The notes under the pieces: model-generated
Seen by the model: only the letters and a program-made list of their open reading frames with translations
Databases searched by the model: none
Told to the model about the DNA's origin: nothing
In this document: positions 34,675 through 43,935 of the stretch, in pieces
Numbering within the stretch: position 1 is the first letter of the stretch
Layout: each line of letters begins with the position of its first letter
Translations under genes and position numbers: made by a program
Origin: an uncultured Pseudomonadales bacterium
Lineage (GTDB): Bacteria; Pseudomonadota; Gammaproteobacteria; Pseudomonadales; Azotimanducaceae
Assembly: GCA_938017975.1 (NCBI GenBank)
Contig: CALIKQ010000024.1
Span: 1-64,000, forward strand
DNA: 64,000 nt
Direction of reading: 5' to 3'

Positions 34675-34689
34675 TAAGAATGATTCGTA
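34675..34689 (-). promoter_or_regulatory. Fur-box-like palindrome upstream of bfd
   Basis: taagaatgattcgta matches 9 of 14 defined positions of the 7-1-7 Fur consensus TGATAATnATTATCA, with an exact GAATgATTC centre. It lies 15 bases before the bfd start. Iron repression of bfd by Fur is common in gammaproteobacteria. Confidence 0.4.
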
Positions 34690-34770
34690 ATTGCAACAAC
34701 TATTCTCCGCCAAAGAGCAACATGTGACCATCAAATCCAAATGTCGACTGTGCATACTTAATAATTCAGA

Positions 34771-34779
34771 TGTTATACT
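34771..34779 (+). promoter_or_regulatory. Extended -10 promoter element for bfr
   Basis: tgttatact matches the extended -10 form TGnTATAAT with one mismatch and lies about 40 bases before the bfr ATG. No good -35 is visible, as is usual for extended -10 promoters. Confidence 0.45.
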
Positions 34780-34819
34780 CCGTCTCAAGCAACTGCTCTT
34801 TCGCTCCTAGGAAACTCCC

Positions 34820-35296
34820 ATGAAAGCGTCACATCCCGATATCGTCAAATACCTTAATGAAGTGCTCAAAAACGAGTTAACGGCAATTAACCAGTACTTT
34901 TTACACGCGAAAATTCTCGAAGATCAAGGCTATTTAAAACTAGCAGCCAAGGAAAAAGCGGAGTCAATCGAGGAGATGACGCACGCCGATTGGCTGATGG
35001 AACGTATTTTATTTCTCGAAGGCCTTCCAAATTTGCAGGATTTGGGAAAACTACTGATCGGGGAGCATGTGCAGGAAATGCTCGAGGGCGACCTAGCGCT
35101 CGAGCATATTGCGATACCCGTCTTACGCGCCGGAGTTGCCTGCGCTGAGGCACATGGTGACTATGTTTCCAGAGATCTATTTGCTCGAATCTTAACCAAC
35201 GAGGAAGAGCACGTTGATTGGCTAGAGACTCAGTTGGGCCTCATTGAATCCATTGGCATCACCAACTTTTTACAATTACAAACCACCAACGCTTAA
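34820..35296 (+). CDS. bfr: Bacterioferritin
   Basis: A 158-residue bacterioferritin subunit (24-mer iron-storage shell). Ferroxidase residues are recognisable in NELTAINQYFLHA, SIEEMTHADWLMERI (with the heme-ligand Met in EEMTHAD), LALEHI and NEEEHVDWLE. The ILFLEGLPNLQDLGKL block is the family hallmark. It has an extended -10 promoter and a TAGGA ribosome-binding site. It is paired divergently with bfd, its iron-release partner, and followed closely by a small gene of unknown function. Confidence 0.96.
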   Translation: MKASHPDIVKYLNEVLKNELTAINQYFLHAKILEDQGYLKLAAKEKAESIEEMTHADWLMERILFLEGLPNLQDLGKLLIGEHVQEMLEGDLALEHIAIPVLRAGVACAEAHGDYVSRDLFARILTNEEEHVDWLETQLGLIESIGITNFLQLQTTNA

Positions 35297-35305
35297 GGCG
35301 TATCG

Positions 35306-35518
35306 ATGCCAGCGCGCTTGCACTACGCCCAACCAAGCGGCACCGTTGTTGTGTCTCAAAACGACCAGGAGGTCCTTAGATACGCGTCAGTTGATGCCTT
35401 GATTGAAACGCATATCAAGGGTCTCTTGGTGCAATCACTCAAAGCCGGCAACAAAGACTTATTCAACCGGCTTGATGTCCTTTATCATCAATTGCCAAAG
35501 CGCCAATCGAGGGATTGA
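35306..35518 (+). CDS. Small conserved-looking protein of unknown function
   Basis: A 70-residue protein I do not recognise. It starts nine bases after bfr, and its stop (TGA) overlaps the ATG of the transglutaminase-like gene by one base (TGATG), so it sits inside an apparent bfr-x-transglutaminase operon. It has an N-terminal beta-like part (HYAQPSGTVVVSQNDQEVLRY), then an amphipathic helical part ending in a basic tail. There are no Cys residues, signal peptide or membrane segment. The tight spacing is the main support that it is real. Confidence 0.6.
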   Translation: MPARLHYAQPSGTVVVSQNDQEVLRYASVDALIETHIKGLLVQSLKAGNKDLFNRLDVLYHQLPKRQSRD

Positions 35519-36456
35519 TGCATCTCATCAACATCGAACATAGAACCACCTATACCTACCCACAGAGTGTTGTGCTTAAACCTCACCGTTTACTACTGAG
35601 ACCCAGAGATGGCTTCGATTTAAGAATCCGGTCATCGACCCTAACCATTGAACCCAAATCGAACATTCATTGGGCGAGGGATATTTTTGGCAACAGTATT
35701 ACAATAGCAACCTTTACAGAACGGACAGATCGGCTCGACATTCTGTCATCGGTCGTCGTCGAACAATATCGAGATACCACCCTCGATATCACTGCCATGC
35801 CTGAACTTGACCAAGGACTTGAACAAGACAACAAAGACCCCTCGGCCCTATTGGCCCCGTATACAATCCGCTCAGCACCAATGATTGAGGGCGCTCACTG
35901 GTCCAAATGCGAGCGCATATCCAGTCGACCCGACGATGCCTTTCGACTCCTGTCAGGCTTCTGCAAAGTACTCCGAGAACATATCCACTATTCCCCGCGC
36001 AACGAACCTGGCGTGCAATCACCGATTGAGACCGCGCAATGTAAAAGCGGTTGTTGTCGTGACATCGCATGGCTCTTTATCCAAGCAACAAGACAGGCAG
36101 GGTTTGCGTCTCGGTTCGTCTCAGGATATCTCGTGGACGATCAATCAGAGACGAACGAGCCTTCCAATCCGGGCGCCACTCATGCATGGGCTGAGACCTA
36201 CCTGCCCTCATATGGTTGGCTTGGTTTTGATCCTACCCTTGGCAGACCAGTGGGACCCAAGCACATTGCCGTTGCCGTGGCCGATAGACCCGATTCGATT
36301 TGCCCAGTCTCCGGCGCCTTTATTGGACCGATTGGCACCACGTCAAATATGACAGTGACCGTGAAATGTACCCAAGCGGATACTCCCAGAGCCCCTAAAA
36401 CCAGCAACCTGCGACACACTCAGAACCTTGAAACATTCGGTGCTACCACCCACTGA
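35518..36456 (+). CDS. Transglutaminase-like cysteine peptidase family protein
   Basis: A 312-residue cytoplasmic protein of the bacterial transglutaminase-like family. An N-terminal beta-sandwich (IEHRTTYTYPQSVVLKPHRLLLRPR) precedes the papain-like core with catalytic Cys in CKSGCCRDIAWLF, His in THAWAETYLP and Asp in GFDPTLG. In many bacteria such proteins occur with circularly permuted ATP-grasp and alpha-E proteins, probably in peptide-tag or peptide chemistry; those partners are absent here. A second member lies convergently at 36539-37330. Confidence 0.85.
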   Translation: MHLINIEHRTTYTYPQSVVLKPHRLLLRPRDGFDLRIRSSTLTIEPKSNIHWARDIFGNSITIATFTERTDRLDILSSVVVEQYRDTTLDITAMPELDQGLEQDNKDPSALLAPYTIRSAPMIEGAHWSKCERISSRPDDAFRLLSGFCKVLREHIHYSPRNEPGVQSPIETAQCKSGCCRDIAWLFIQATRQAGFASRFVSGYLVDDQSETNEPSNPGATHAWAETYLPSYGWLGFDPTLGRPVGPKHIAVAVADRPDSICPVSGAFIGPIGTTSNMTVTVKCTQADTPRAPKTSNLRHTQNLETFGATTH

Positions 36457-36538
36457 CCGAATAAACCTTTCAGATCAGATATCGCCAAGGAACAAAAAGC
36501 TGAGCGGTTGAGCAAAAGCCAAAATCTAAAGCCCGAAG

Positions 36539-37330
36539 CTAATCATTCAGTACTACTGACAACGAACTTTTGAGCGGAAGCGGGCCAAACTGGTCCATGA
36601 CGGCAACGTCGGCGGCATCTCGACCGATCGCAACCAGAATCCGCTCGCCATCCGCCAGACCGGGCGTGGTCTCAACTGTTATCCATCGATCGCCCACATA
36701 AGCTTCACACCAGGCGTGAACATCTTGGGGCACCAAATTCTGAAGATAACCTACACAATATCGGGCTGGAATCGACAGGCTGCGCAGCATCGCAATCATC
36801 AAATGGGCGAAATCTCGGCAGACGCCGCCATCATCTTGAAATACCCCTAACGCGCTCCGGGGTAACTGACTGGTCCCTGGACGGTAATCAAAACGTGCCA
36901 CAATGTAGTCTGCAAGCACATCAATCTGTGCCTGGCCCGGCAATGCGCCCCTAACAATTTCCCGAGCTATCCCGTTGAACTGGTCAGACTCACAATATCT
37001 CGAGGGCTGCAAATAAGGGAGAACCTGCGCAGGAATGCGCTCGATTCTGACGAAATGCCCATCATTTGTTGATCTCGATTCACCGGCAGCCCCTTCAAAC
37101 CGCACCTCAAGGCTGGTTGCCCCCCTAGGCAACAATGCACGTAGTCCCAAGTTTCCATATAAATCGATAAATTCCTCTGCAACAACACCGTTAGAAAACT
37201 GACGCTGCAGGGCACTGATCTTTTGCCTGGAGGACGATACGGGAACAAGCTTAAAAATGATCGGGGTTTCATGACTTAAGGTGAGATCGAGTTGGGTAAT
37301 TACCTTCAGTGGATACGCTCCAACTGCCAA
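36539..37330 (-). CDS. Transglutaminase-like protein (second copy, altered triad)
   Basis: A 263-residue transglutaminase-like protein. The catalytic Cys (GGVCRDFAHLM) and His (DVHAWCEAYV) are clear. The third residue, normally Asp in a D-x-T/N-P context, reads WITVETTPG, so a Glu replaces Asp or the triad differs. It is smaller than and only distantly similar to the neighbour at 35518-36456. No signal peptide. Role unknown; the pairing of two such genes tail to tail suggests related but not identical substrates. Confidence 0.78.
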   Translation of the reverse strand: MAVGAYPLKVITQLDLTLSHETPIIFKLVPVSSSRQKISALQRQFSNGVVAEEFIDLYGNLGLRALLPRGATSLEVRFEGAAGESRSTNDGHFVRIERIPAQVLPYLQPSRYCESDQFNGIAREIVRGALPGQAQIDVLADYIVARFDYRPGTSQLPRSALGVFQDDGGVCRDFAHLMIAMLRSLSIPARYCVGYLQNLVPQDVHAWCEAYVGDRWITVETTPGLADGERILVAIGRDAADVAVMDQFGPLPLKSSLSVVLND

Positions 37331-37639
37331 TGGTTTTGCGGAGTATACACAGCCTCAAGGACTTAAGAACACTGTCAGGTCGTTGGCGCGTTTATCAACA
37401 CCCTTGGACCATTGCTGCAATTGCCTACCTCGAATGTCTCTCATAACTGACCCCTAGGAGAGAACCTCAGCCGTCGCCCATAGAATCTAAAATTCAGCAA
37501 GCGTGTCCCCGAGCCTCGAGCGCTGCGCCTCGACTGAGTCTTCGAGCATGCCGCTAACCCTTTGCGTTGAGCCAAAGGGTCATTTTGCTTCTACATCATT
37601 AGCGATTAGACTCTAGGGCGAAAATGTCGTAGCAACCCT
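37331..37639. other. Intergenic region before lepB with a hairpin
   Basis: 309 bases between divergent starts. It holds the hairpin accctttg-(8)-caaagggt at 37557-37580 followed by cattttgctt. No gene is supported; it presumably contains promoters for both flanking genes. Confidence 0.4.
37557..37580 (+). terminator. Hairpin with weak T-rich tail upstream of lepB
   Basis: An exact 8-bp stem with an 8-base loop, followed by cattttgctt, 60 bases before the lepB ATG. It may be a terminator for an unseen transcript or a 5' leader structure of lepB. Confidence 0.3.
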
Positions 37640-38326
37640 ATGATCAAAAATATTTGGACCGAATGGCGAGGCTTGATCATCTTTTTGGTGGTTATGATCC
37701 TGTTTAGGTCCGCAATCGCCGATTGGAACCAAGTTCCAACTGGCTCAATGAAGCCCACTATTTTGGAAGGCGATCGCGTGATCGTAAACAAACTCGCCTA
37801 CGACCTTAGAATTCCCTTGACCTCCGTGCGTCTTGCAGACTGGAGCCAACCTAAACGCGGAGAAATTGTCACGTTTTACTCTCCGGAAGACGAGGCCTTA
37901 CTGATCAAACGCGTCGTTGGCATCCCTGGCGACACTGTCGAGCTGGCCAACAACGCTTTGCGGATCAACGATACTGTTGCCCAATACGCCCGACTCGATG
38001 ATAACTTTGTCGAGCAAATGAGCACCTACGAGCGGCATCGACACCGTTTTTTCTTTGAGGTGATGCCAAGCTCTCGAGCCCCGATTATGCTCAGACCAAC
38101 AACACCCAACGCCTACAACAGCTTTGGGCCTGTGGTTGTTCCCGATGAGCACTACCTTATGCTTGGTGACAATCGTGACAATAGCCGTGATTCAAGATTC
38201 ATAGGTATGATTCATGCCTCAAGAATAACCGGTCGCGCCCACACTGTGGCTTTTTCGGTCGATTATGATAACTACTACCTGCCAAGAGGCCAACGATTCT
38301 TGCAGACCTTAGACGATTCGAAGTAA
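37640..38326 (+). CDS. lepB: Signal peptidase I
   Basis: A 228-residue membrane-anchored signal peptidase, which removes signal peptides from exported proteins. One N-terminal helix (GLIIFLVVMILF) is followed by the Ser nucleophile in PTGSMKPT (Ser36), the general-base Lys in LLIKRVVGIPGD (Lys90), and GDNRDNSRDSR. It is shorter than E. coli LepB and has a single anchor. The usual lepA-lepB-rnc-era neighbours are missing, so this may be an additional signal peptidase. Confidence 0.93.
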   Translation: MIKNIWTEWRGLIIFLVVMILFRSAIADWNQVPTGSMKPTILEGDRVIVNKLAYDLRIPLTSVRLADWSQPKRGEIVTFYSPEDEALLIKRVVGIPGDTVELANNALRINDTVAQYARLDDNFVEQMSTYERHRHRFFFEVMPSSRAPIMLRPTTPNAYNSFGPVVVPDEHYLMLGDNRDNSRDSRFIGMIHASRITGRAHTVAFSVDYDNYYLPRGQRFLQTLDDSK

Positions 38327-38481
38327 CCATCGTCTCGACCCATTCGGCTGAAAAGGCCGAGTTCGCCTTTACGGGCTCAGCACCGCGGAAGAAAATATAC
38401 TGGCCCTAAACCAATCCTTGAAGACGATTACGGAAGGCTTAAAAATCACGCCCGAGAGACTTCGAAAATAATGGCGCGGAC

Positions 38482-38712
38482 TTATTCCTTGTTTTTCTCG
38501 GGTATAACTTGGCTGAGCAGGCTCGAAGGCTTTCTCCGACGTATCAGGCGCAATAGTGGCGCCGCCAAAAAACCCGTGACAATCGCAACAGCTACAAGAA
38601 TTACAGAAAAAACAAAGAAGACGTAAACAACTTCGGTTTCTACATCAAAAAAACTGACTGCAACCCAAATAAACGCAGCAGCGAAAAAAAGCGTGGATGC
38701 GAATCTTTGCAT
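38482..38712 (-). CDS. Small two-helix membrane protein, unknown
   Basis: A 76-residue protein with two hydrophobic segments (about residues 6-22 and 27-55), followed by a very basic stretch (LRLIRRRK) and a polar tail. It resembles many small inner-membrane proteins but I cannot name a family. It converges on lepB with 155 bases between. Confidence 0.55.
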   Translation of the reverse strand: MQRFASTLFFAAAFIWVAVSFFDVETEVVYVFFVFSVILVAVAIVTGFLAAPLLRLIRRRKPSSLLSQVIPEKNKE

Positions 38713-39169
38713 GTTTAAAACCCTAAGCTAATCTCTCTGTTCAACGCCTTGAATCACCGCTTCGAGTCAGCGCTTTGTCTACAATTGTGACGATTATCGA
38801 TCATTCGTTGAACAAACGCGCGGTCATCTAAAAAATACCCCGAGATCGATCGAGAACTTTACTACATAAGCCATACTACAAGATGATTGTTCATCAACAC
38901 ACGGACAATCGCACTTTTTCGCTACAAACCACTCAATTGCTAGAAATGGTGCGAGACAGGTCGATGGATAACTCTTCATCATAAGTAGGAACGATCATCG
39001 ACAAGCCCTTCAAGGACTGCGACTTTTTTTACCTGATCAATCCATCAAGTCAGGACGTTAATTCGAACGCGCACTTTCTATGCTTCATCTTGAACGGGAA
39101 CCCAATGGTCGGACAACGCATCCATCAACGGCAGATTCTTGAACCGCAACTTAACTTCCGCCGAATTCA

Positions 39170-39559
39170 ATGAAACGCGCTTTGATCAATGCCGATGTTC
39201 GAAACAGGATCTCTCATCTGCGACGGTTTTTAGGTTTCCTAAGTTCGCGCAATGCGCCCTGCCAGATCGTGACCTCTGGGTGCGATCTTACTCACAGCCT
39301 AAGGTTTGGTAATCGGTTTGAGCGCTGCCGGGCCAGAGCGATCAAAGCAACCGCGCTTTCGAGCACTCAATTAATTAACGAGTACCTGTCTCTGAGCGAA
39401 TTGACTGCAAATCACTCCGACTTTTCCCTCAGAGACTTTTTCAAAGGCAGACCTGAGTTACCGTACTTTTTGAATTGCAACTGCGGAAACGGGATTCTGC
39501 TTGCCGCCAACCTTCAATGCGTCGCTTCGACCGACTGCAATCTTCTGGTTGTCGAATGA
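39170..39559 (+). CDS. Doubtful 129-residue hypothetical protein
   Basis: An isolated open frame in otherwise empty sequence. The N terminus is basic and the C terminus has a Cys cluster (NCNCGNG, LQC, TDCN). No ribosome-binding site, signal peptide or known motif is seen. It is not a shadow of another gene, and 130 codons without a stop is uncommon by chance, so it could be an orphan gene. Confidence 0.28.
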   Translation: MKRALINADVRNRISHLRRFLGFLSSRNAPCQIVTSGCDLTHSLRFGNRFERCRARAIKATALSSTQLINEYLSLSELTANHSDFSLRDFFKGRPELPYFLNCNCGNGILLAANLQCVASTDCNLLVVE

Positions 39560-39661
39560 CACGACGCAGTGCTTAAAGATCTTGATCTGCGAGGAGCCAT
39601 ATTCAATAGTTCAATCTAAAAATATTAGACCTTAAGAGCGTGTGATCAGCCCCTTACAGGT

Positions 39662-39684
39662 CGAGATGCTCAATGAACATCTCG
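39662..39684 (-). terminator. Inverted repeat downstream of the FKBP gene
   Basis: cgagatg and catctcg form an exact 7-bp stem around a 9-base loop, 46 bases after the FKBP stop. There is no T-run, so it is a 3' stabilising structure or a weak terminator. Confidence 0.35.
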
Positions 39685-39730
39685 GGCTACTCATCCAGTT
39701 CAATTGAATGAATACATTTGGCAATTTCCC

Positions 39731-40432
39731 CTACTTGATTTCGATTAATTCAACCTCAAAAATCAAAACAGCATTCGGCGGAATGCTACGGACACCTGCT
39801 GGCCCATAGGCCAGCTCCGAAGGAATGGTCAAACGCGCCTTCTCTCCTTGCTTCATCAACTGCAAGCCTTCGGTCCATCCAGGTATCACCTGATTGAGCC
39901 CAAACTCGGCGGGTTCTCCTCGGGCAATCGAGCTGTCGAAAACTGTTCCATCAAGCAAACGACCTTCATAATGCACGACCACAGTATCCATCGCTTTGGG
40001 AGAAGGTCCCGAGCCAGCCGTGATTCGCTCGATTTGTAGTCCGCTATCTGTGACTTCGACCCCTGCTTTGTTCGCATTCTCTGCCAGATACTGGGCGCCC
40101 GCAGCCTGATTTGCACCCGCAAGATTATCAGCTTGGGCCTGCTGCTCGGCTTGTAACGCTTCTTGACGCGCTCTCACAATTGCCATGACCGCGGACTGAG
40201 CATCAGAATCAAGTGCAGGAGGCGTCAATGACAAAGAGTCTTCAATTCCCTTCAGTAAGGAGGTCAAATCGACATCTGCATTACCACCCTGTTGCAACAT
40301 ATTGCCGAAGGAATATCCGAAAAAATAGCCCCGCTCATCGCGCAGGGTATTATCAGCTTCCTCGGCTGTAGTCTCTGCCATAACGCTGCTGGATAAAGCG
40401 AAAACACCGACTGCTAAAAGTGAACGCCACAT
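39731..40432 (-). CDS. FKBP-type peptidyl-prolyl isomerase, FkpA/Mip-like, exported
   Basis: A 233-residue periplasmic folding helper. After a signal peptide ([19 protein letters not shown]), an N-terminal helical dimerisation domain with a Gln/Ala-rich linker leads to a C-terminal FKBP domain: [30 protein letters not shown] and [22 protein letters not shown] chose the ATG at 40432 because AGGAG lies eight bases upstream and it gives a clean signal peptide; an upstream in-frame ATG at 40471 would spoil it. Together with Prc next door this suggests envelope protein quality control. Confidence 0.9.
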   Translation of the reverse strand: MWRSLLAVGVFALSSSVMAETTAEEADNTLRDERGYFFGYSFGNMLQQGGNADVDLTSLLKGIEDSLSLTPPALDSDAQSAVMAIVRARQEALQAEQQAQADNLAGANQAAGAQYLAENANKAGVEVTDSGLQIERITAGSGPSPKAMDTVVVHYEGRLLDGTVFDSSIARGEPAEFGLNQVIPGWTEGLQLMKQGEKARLTIPSELAYGPAGVRSIPPNAVLIFEVELIEIK

Positions 40433-40654
40433 ACCACACTCCTGATTGATCAAGAACAAATTATCGCACACTTGCTCTCATTTGGGCTGCTTTACGTTCA
40501 TAATCGCTGGCACCCTCTGCTGATAACACTTGCATCTAATGCCGCCCGATAGATCTTGCTGACTAAACTACTTTGCATGCTCGATTCCACAGACGTATGA
40601 TAATCGTTTTAGTGTGTCGCCTCGTACCATTGACCCAACCATGCGTTGAACCAA

Positions 40655-43039
40655 ATGAAAGTATCCCAATCCATTGCGTTAATGCCAAAGCCAAAGCGCC
40701 GCCTTAGAGGCTCATTTCTGATCGGGCTGCTCTCGGGCATTTTTTTCATTGCTTCAAGCGCCAGTTCATTATTGTTCGCCACGGAAACAACCTTTTTATC
40801 TAACAACCTCGCATCACCTGCTGAGCAAGTCGTTGAGGACTCGACGTCCACCGACGGTGTAGCAAAAGCGGAATTCGCACCGCTCGAACCCATCGCTGAG
40901 CATGGCGCAACCACGCGCAATATGCTTCGAGCACTCAGAGAGAGACATTATGTCTCCAAGGACCTGGATGATCAGAGCTCCGAACTCATCCTGAGCGAGT
41001 ACCTCACAGACCTCGACCCCAGCAAAAGCTATCTTATCGCAGAGGATATCGACGACTTTCAAAGGTATCGCTTGACCCTTGACAACGCACTTTTGAGCGG
41101 GAATTTACAACCCGCTTTCATGATTTTTAATCGTTACCAAAAGCGCGTATTGGATCGCCTTGATTGGGTCGTTGGTCAACTAGAAGCTGGATTATCGGGC
41201 TTTGACTTTACGTCCAATGAAACCCTGGCGCTTGATCGCTCTGAAGCACCTTGGGCAATTAGTCTCGCTGAGCTCGACGCGTTATGGCTCAAGCGAATTA
41301 AAAACGATGTGCTTAACCTCAAGCTCACTGATAAGCCGCTAGAGGACATCGAACCACTCCTTCTGAAACGGTACAAAAACCGGTTAAATCGCGCTAGCCA
41401 GACCCGCAGCGACGACGTCTTTCAGTTGTTTGTTAATGCCCTCGCCAAAACCTATGACCCCCATACTCAATATTTCTCACCAACAACTGCGGAAAATTTT
41501 AATATTAATATGAGTCTATCCCTGGAAGGGATCGGAGCAGTCCTTGCTATAGAGGACGAGTACACCAAAGTGGTTAGCCTGGTTCCCGCAGGCCCTGCCG
41601 ATAAATCAAAAGGACTTAAGCCCAACGACCGAATTACCAGTGTCGGTCAAGGCACAGAGGGTGAAATGGTAGATGTCATCGGCTGGCGCCTCGACGACGT
41701 CGTCAAATTGATCCGAGGCAAGAAAGACACCGTCGTTCGACTCGAAGTGCTGCCCGCCGCAGCCATGGATAACTTCTCGACCAAAACAATCCCCATTGTT
41801 CGCAATAAGGTCGAGCTAGAGGAACAATCCGCACAATCTGAAATTCTTTCAGTCGAGCGCTACGGACAGGCGCACCGAATCGGCGTAATTGATATCCCTA
41901 CTTTCTATATCGATTTTGAAGCGCTTCAAGCTGGAGATGCCAATTATCGCAGCACGACCCGAGACGTAAAACGCCTCTTGGCTGAACTCAAAGCAGAACA
42001 AGTCGATGCCATTGTCATTGACCTACGTGACAATGGCGGCGGTTCGCTTCAGGAAGCAAAAACGCTCACAGGGCTCTTCATTGACCGGGGCCCTACCGTG
42101 CAAATTCGAAGCAAATCTGACCGAGTCGATGTACTTACAGACAGAGACTATCGAACCGAGTATCAAGGGCCACTAGGGGTTATTGTCAATCGGTTAAGCG
42201 CCTCAGCATCTGAAATTTTCGCGGGCGCAATACAAGACTATGGCCGAGGACTGGTCATCGGAACCCAGACCTTCGGGAAAGGAACCGTCCAAACCCTGCA
42301 GCCTCTGCTGCGCGGCCAACTCAAAATGACCCAAGCGAAATTCTACCGAATCAGTGGAGAGTCAACCCAGCATCGAGGAATCGTGCCCGACATTCAATAC
42401 CCTGAGGATTATGATCCCGAAACAATCGGCGAAAGCACTTTGGATCGACCTTTAATATGGGACAAGATTACTCCCGCCTTTTACCGTCCTAAGGCGGATA
42501 TCCAGCAACTTGTTCCCGAGCTTTTAAAGCTACACAGCGACCGCTTACGCTCTGATCCAGAGTTTCAATACATCGAAGCTGCGTTTTCCTACCGAAAATC
42601 ACGTAGAGACATTACCGAAATATCACTCAATGAATCCACTCGCCGAGCTGAGCAGTCTGAGGCAAAAGCCTTCTGGCTTGAATTGACCAATAAAAAGAGA
42701 GTCGCCCAAGGGCTTGGCGAATTGGCCAGTTTGGAAGAGCTAGATGCTGAGGTTGAGCCCGGCCTGAGCTCTACAAGCTCACCTAATATAGAAGTTAACG
42801 AAAATAGCGCGACAAACGTGATGTCAGAGCCATTGGCTGATCCGCAAACTCATGGATTGGCTGAGGGTGCGACGTTCCAAGGTTCATCTGCTGATATGGA
42901 GTCTGCAACCATCGATGTCGCGGAAACCGAAGAAGAGACGCCAGACGCCTACTTGGTCGAGGCCGCAAATATATTGAGCGATTTTATAGGACTAACCCAG
43001 AAGTCCCCCAAAGCAGACCAATCCCTCTCCGCTACTTGA
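40655..43039 (+). CDS. prc: Periplasmic tail-specific protease Prc (C-terminal processing peptidase)
   Basis: A 794-residue S41 protease. A signal/anchor segment near the N terminus is followed by a helical N-terminal region (YLTDLDPSKSYL), a PDZ domain (LSLEGIGAVL, VSLVPAGPADKSKGLKPNDRI), and the catalytic core with VIDLRDNGGGS, the Ser in NRLSASASEIFAGA and the Lys in GTQTFGKGTVQ. The C-terminal helical region matches Prc/Tsp and ends in an acidic tail. It trims or degrades periplasmic proteins by their C termini. The start is uncertain: TTG 40646, ATG 40655 and ATG 40682 are all possible. It is divergent from the FKBP gene. Confidence 0.93.
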   Translation: MKVSQSIALMPKPKRRLRGSFLIGLLSGIFFIASSASSLLFATETTFLSNNLASPAEQVVEDSTSTDGVAKAEFAPLEPIAEHGATTRNMLRALRERHYVSKDLDDQSSELILSEYLTDLDPSKSYLIAEDIDDFQRYRLTLDNALLSGNLQPAFMIFNRYQKRVLDRLDWVVGQLEAGLSGFDFTSNETLALDRSEAPWAISLAELDALWLKRIKNDVLNLKLTDKPLEDIEPLLLKRYKNRLNRASQTRSDDVFQLFVNALAKTYDPHTQYFSPTTAENFNINMSLSLEGIGAVLAIEDEYTKVVSLVPAGPADKSKGLKPNDRITSVGQGTEGEMVDVIGWRLDDVVKLIRGKKDTVVRLEVLPAAAMDNFSTKTIPIVRNKVELEEQSAQSEILSVERYGQAHRIGVIDIPTFYIDFEALQAGDANYRSTTRDVKRLLAELKAEQVDAIVIDLRDNGGGSLQEAKTLTGLFIDRGPTVQIRSKSDRVDVLTDRDYRTEYQGPLGVIVNRLSASASEIFAGAIQDYGRGLVIGTQTFGKGTVQTLQPLLRGQLKMTQAKFYRISGESTQHRGIVPDIQYPEDYDPETIGESTLDRPLIWDKITPAFYRPKADIQQLVPELLKLHSDRLRSDPEFQYIEAAFSYRKSRRDITEISLNESTRRAEQSEAKAFWLELTNKKRVAQGLGELASLEELDAEVEPGLSSTSSPNIEVNENSATNVMSEPLADPQTHGLAEGATFQGSSADMESATIDVAETEEETPDAYLVEAANILSDFIGLTQKSPKADQSLSAT

Positions 43040-43055
43040 TCCAACGGCGCTCAGT

Positions 43056-43712
43056 CTAGACGATTGAGACCATCTCAGCGGTTGGCTTGCGCGCAATCTC
43101 AGGCACCATGGCATCTTGAGCAGGATAGCCAACAACGAGCAACAAATACGGTCTTTCGTGGCTAGGACGAGTCAGCAAATCCTGAAGAAAGCCCATAGGA
43201 CTGGGGGTGTGTGTCAGACACACCAGTCCGGATTGATGCAAGGCAGAAATCAAAATTCCTGTCGCGATTCCGACAGATTCAGGTGCATAGTAATTCTTTT
43301 TACGGTTGCCCTGAGCATCCAACTGAAAACGCTGTTGAAAGATCGCAATCAGATAAGGAGCTTGCTCTAGAAATGGTTTGTTAGCGTCTGTACCAAGCGG
43401 TGCCAGCGCTTCTAACCATTCTTTCGAGGCTCTCTCTCGATAAAATGCGGCCTCTTCTTTCTCTGCTGCAATTCGAATCGCACGCTTTTTTTCCGAATCT
43501 CTCACGACAACGAAGTGCCAAGGCTGCCGATTAGCACCACTCGGTGCAGCGCAAGCCGCTCTAAGACAGTTAACAATGACGGTCTCAGGCACCGGTTCTG
43601 GCGAGAAACTTCGGACCGTTCGACGCTGCTCGAGCGAATCAGCATGTTTTGCCGCAAAATCGATCGAGGCAGCTGACGTCAGTGGCTTAAAATTTAAGGG
43701 TTGATCAGCCAT
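43056..43712 (-). CDS. Iodotyrosine-deiodinase-like nitroreductase-family flavoprotein
   Basis: A 218-residue FMN protein of the nitroreductase superfamily: [13 protein letters not shown] and [12 protein letters not shown] (FMN binding). The second half resembles iodotyrosine deiodinase ([39 protein letters not shown]). Glu87, Tyr91 and Lys112 have the same spacing as the halotyrosine-binding Glu153-Tyr157-Lys178 triad of the mammalian enzyme. A reductive dehalogenation of halotyrosines is therefore plausible; a BluB or general nitroreductase role is less likely. It stands alone, converging on prc with 16 bases between. Confidence 0.83.
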   Translation of the reverse strand: MADQPLNFKPLTSAASIDFAAKHADSLEQRRTVRSFSPEPVPETVIVNCLRAACAAPSGANRQPWHFVVVRDSEKKRAIRIAAEKEEAAFYRERASKEWLEALAPLGTDANKPFLEQAPYLIAIFQQRFQLDAQGNRKKNYYAPESVGIATGILISALHQSGLVCLTHTPSPMGFLQDLLTRPSHERPYLLLVVGYPAQDAMVPEIARKPTAEMVSIV

Positions 43713-43935
43713 AACGGATTTCTCACTGGGTCATCTTTTGGGAGTATAAGATCAACCTAACGCACTTCTCAATCGATGCAAGGATCTACCGACTGGAGAA
43801 AGTGAAATTCTGTAATGACCTTTGTCTGGGCCTAGACAACATTCCATGAAGGCGCCTAGAGCAATGTGGAGTTGATCGCAATCCAAGAGCGCGCCACACT
43901 AAGGACCATGCCATCGATCACAGTGAATCAATTCT

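Larger units (their letters stand above)
38713..39730. other. Long region with little recognisable coding content
   Basis: About 1 kb between the small membrane protein and the FKBP gene. It includes one doubtful frame (39170-39559), a hairpin-like segment followed by seven T at about 39003-39030 with no gene upstream on that strand, and an inverted repeat at 39662-39684. A small RNA ending at the T-run is possible but not demonstrable. Confidence 0.4.
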
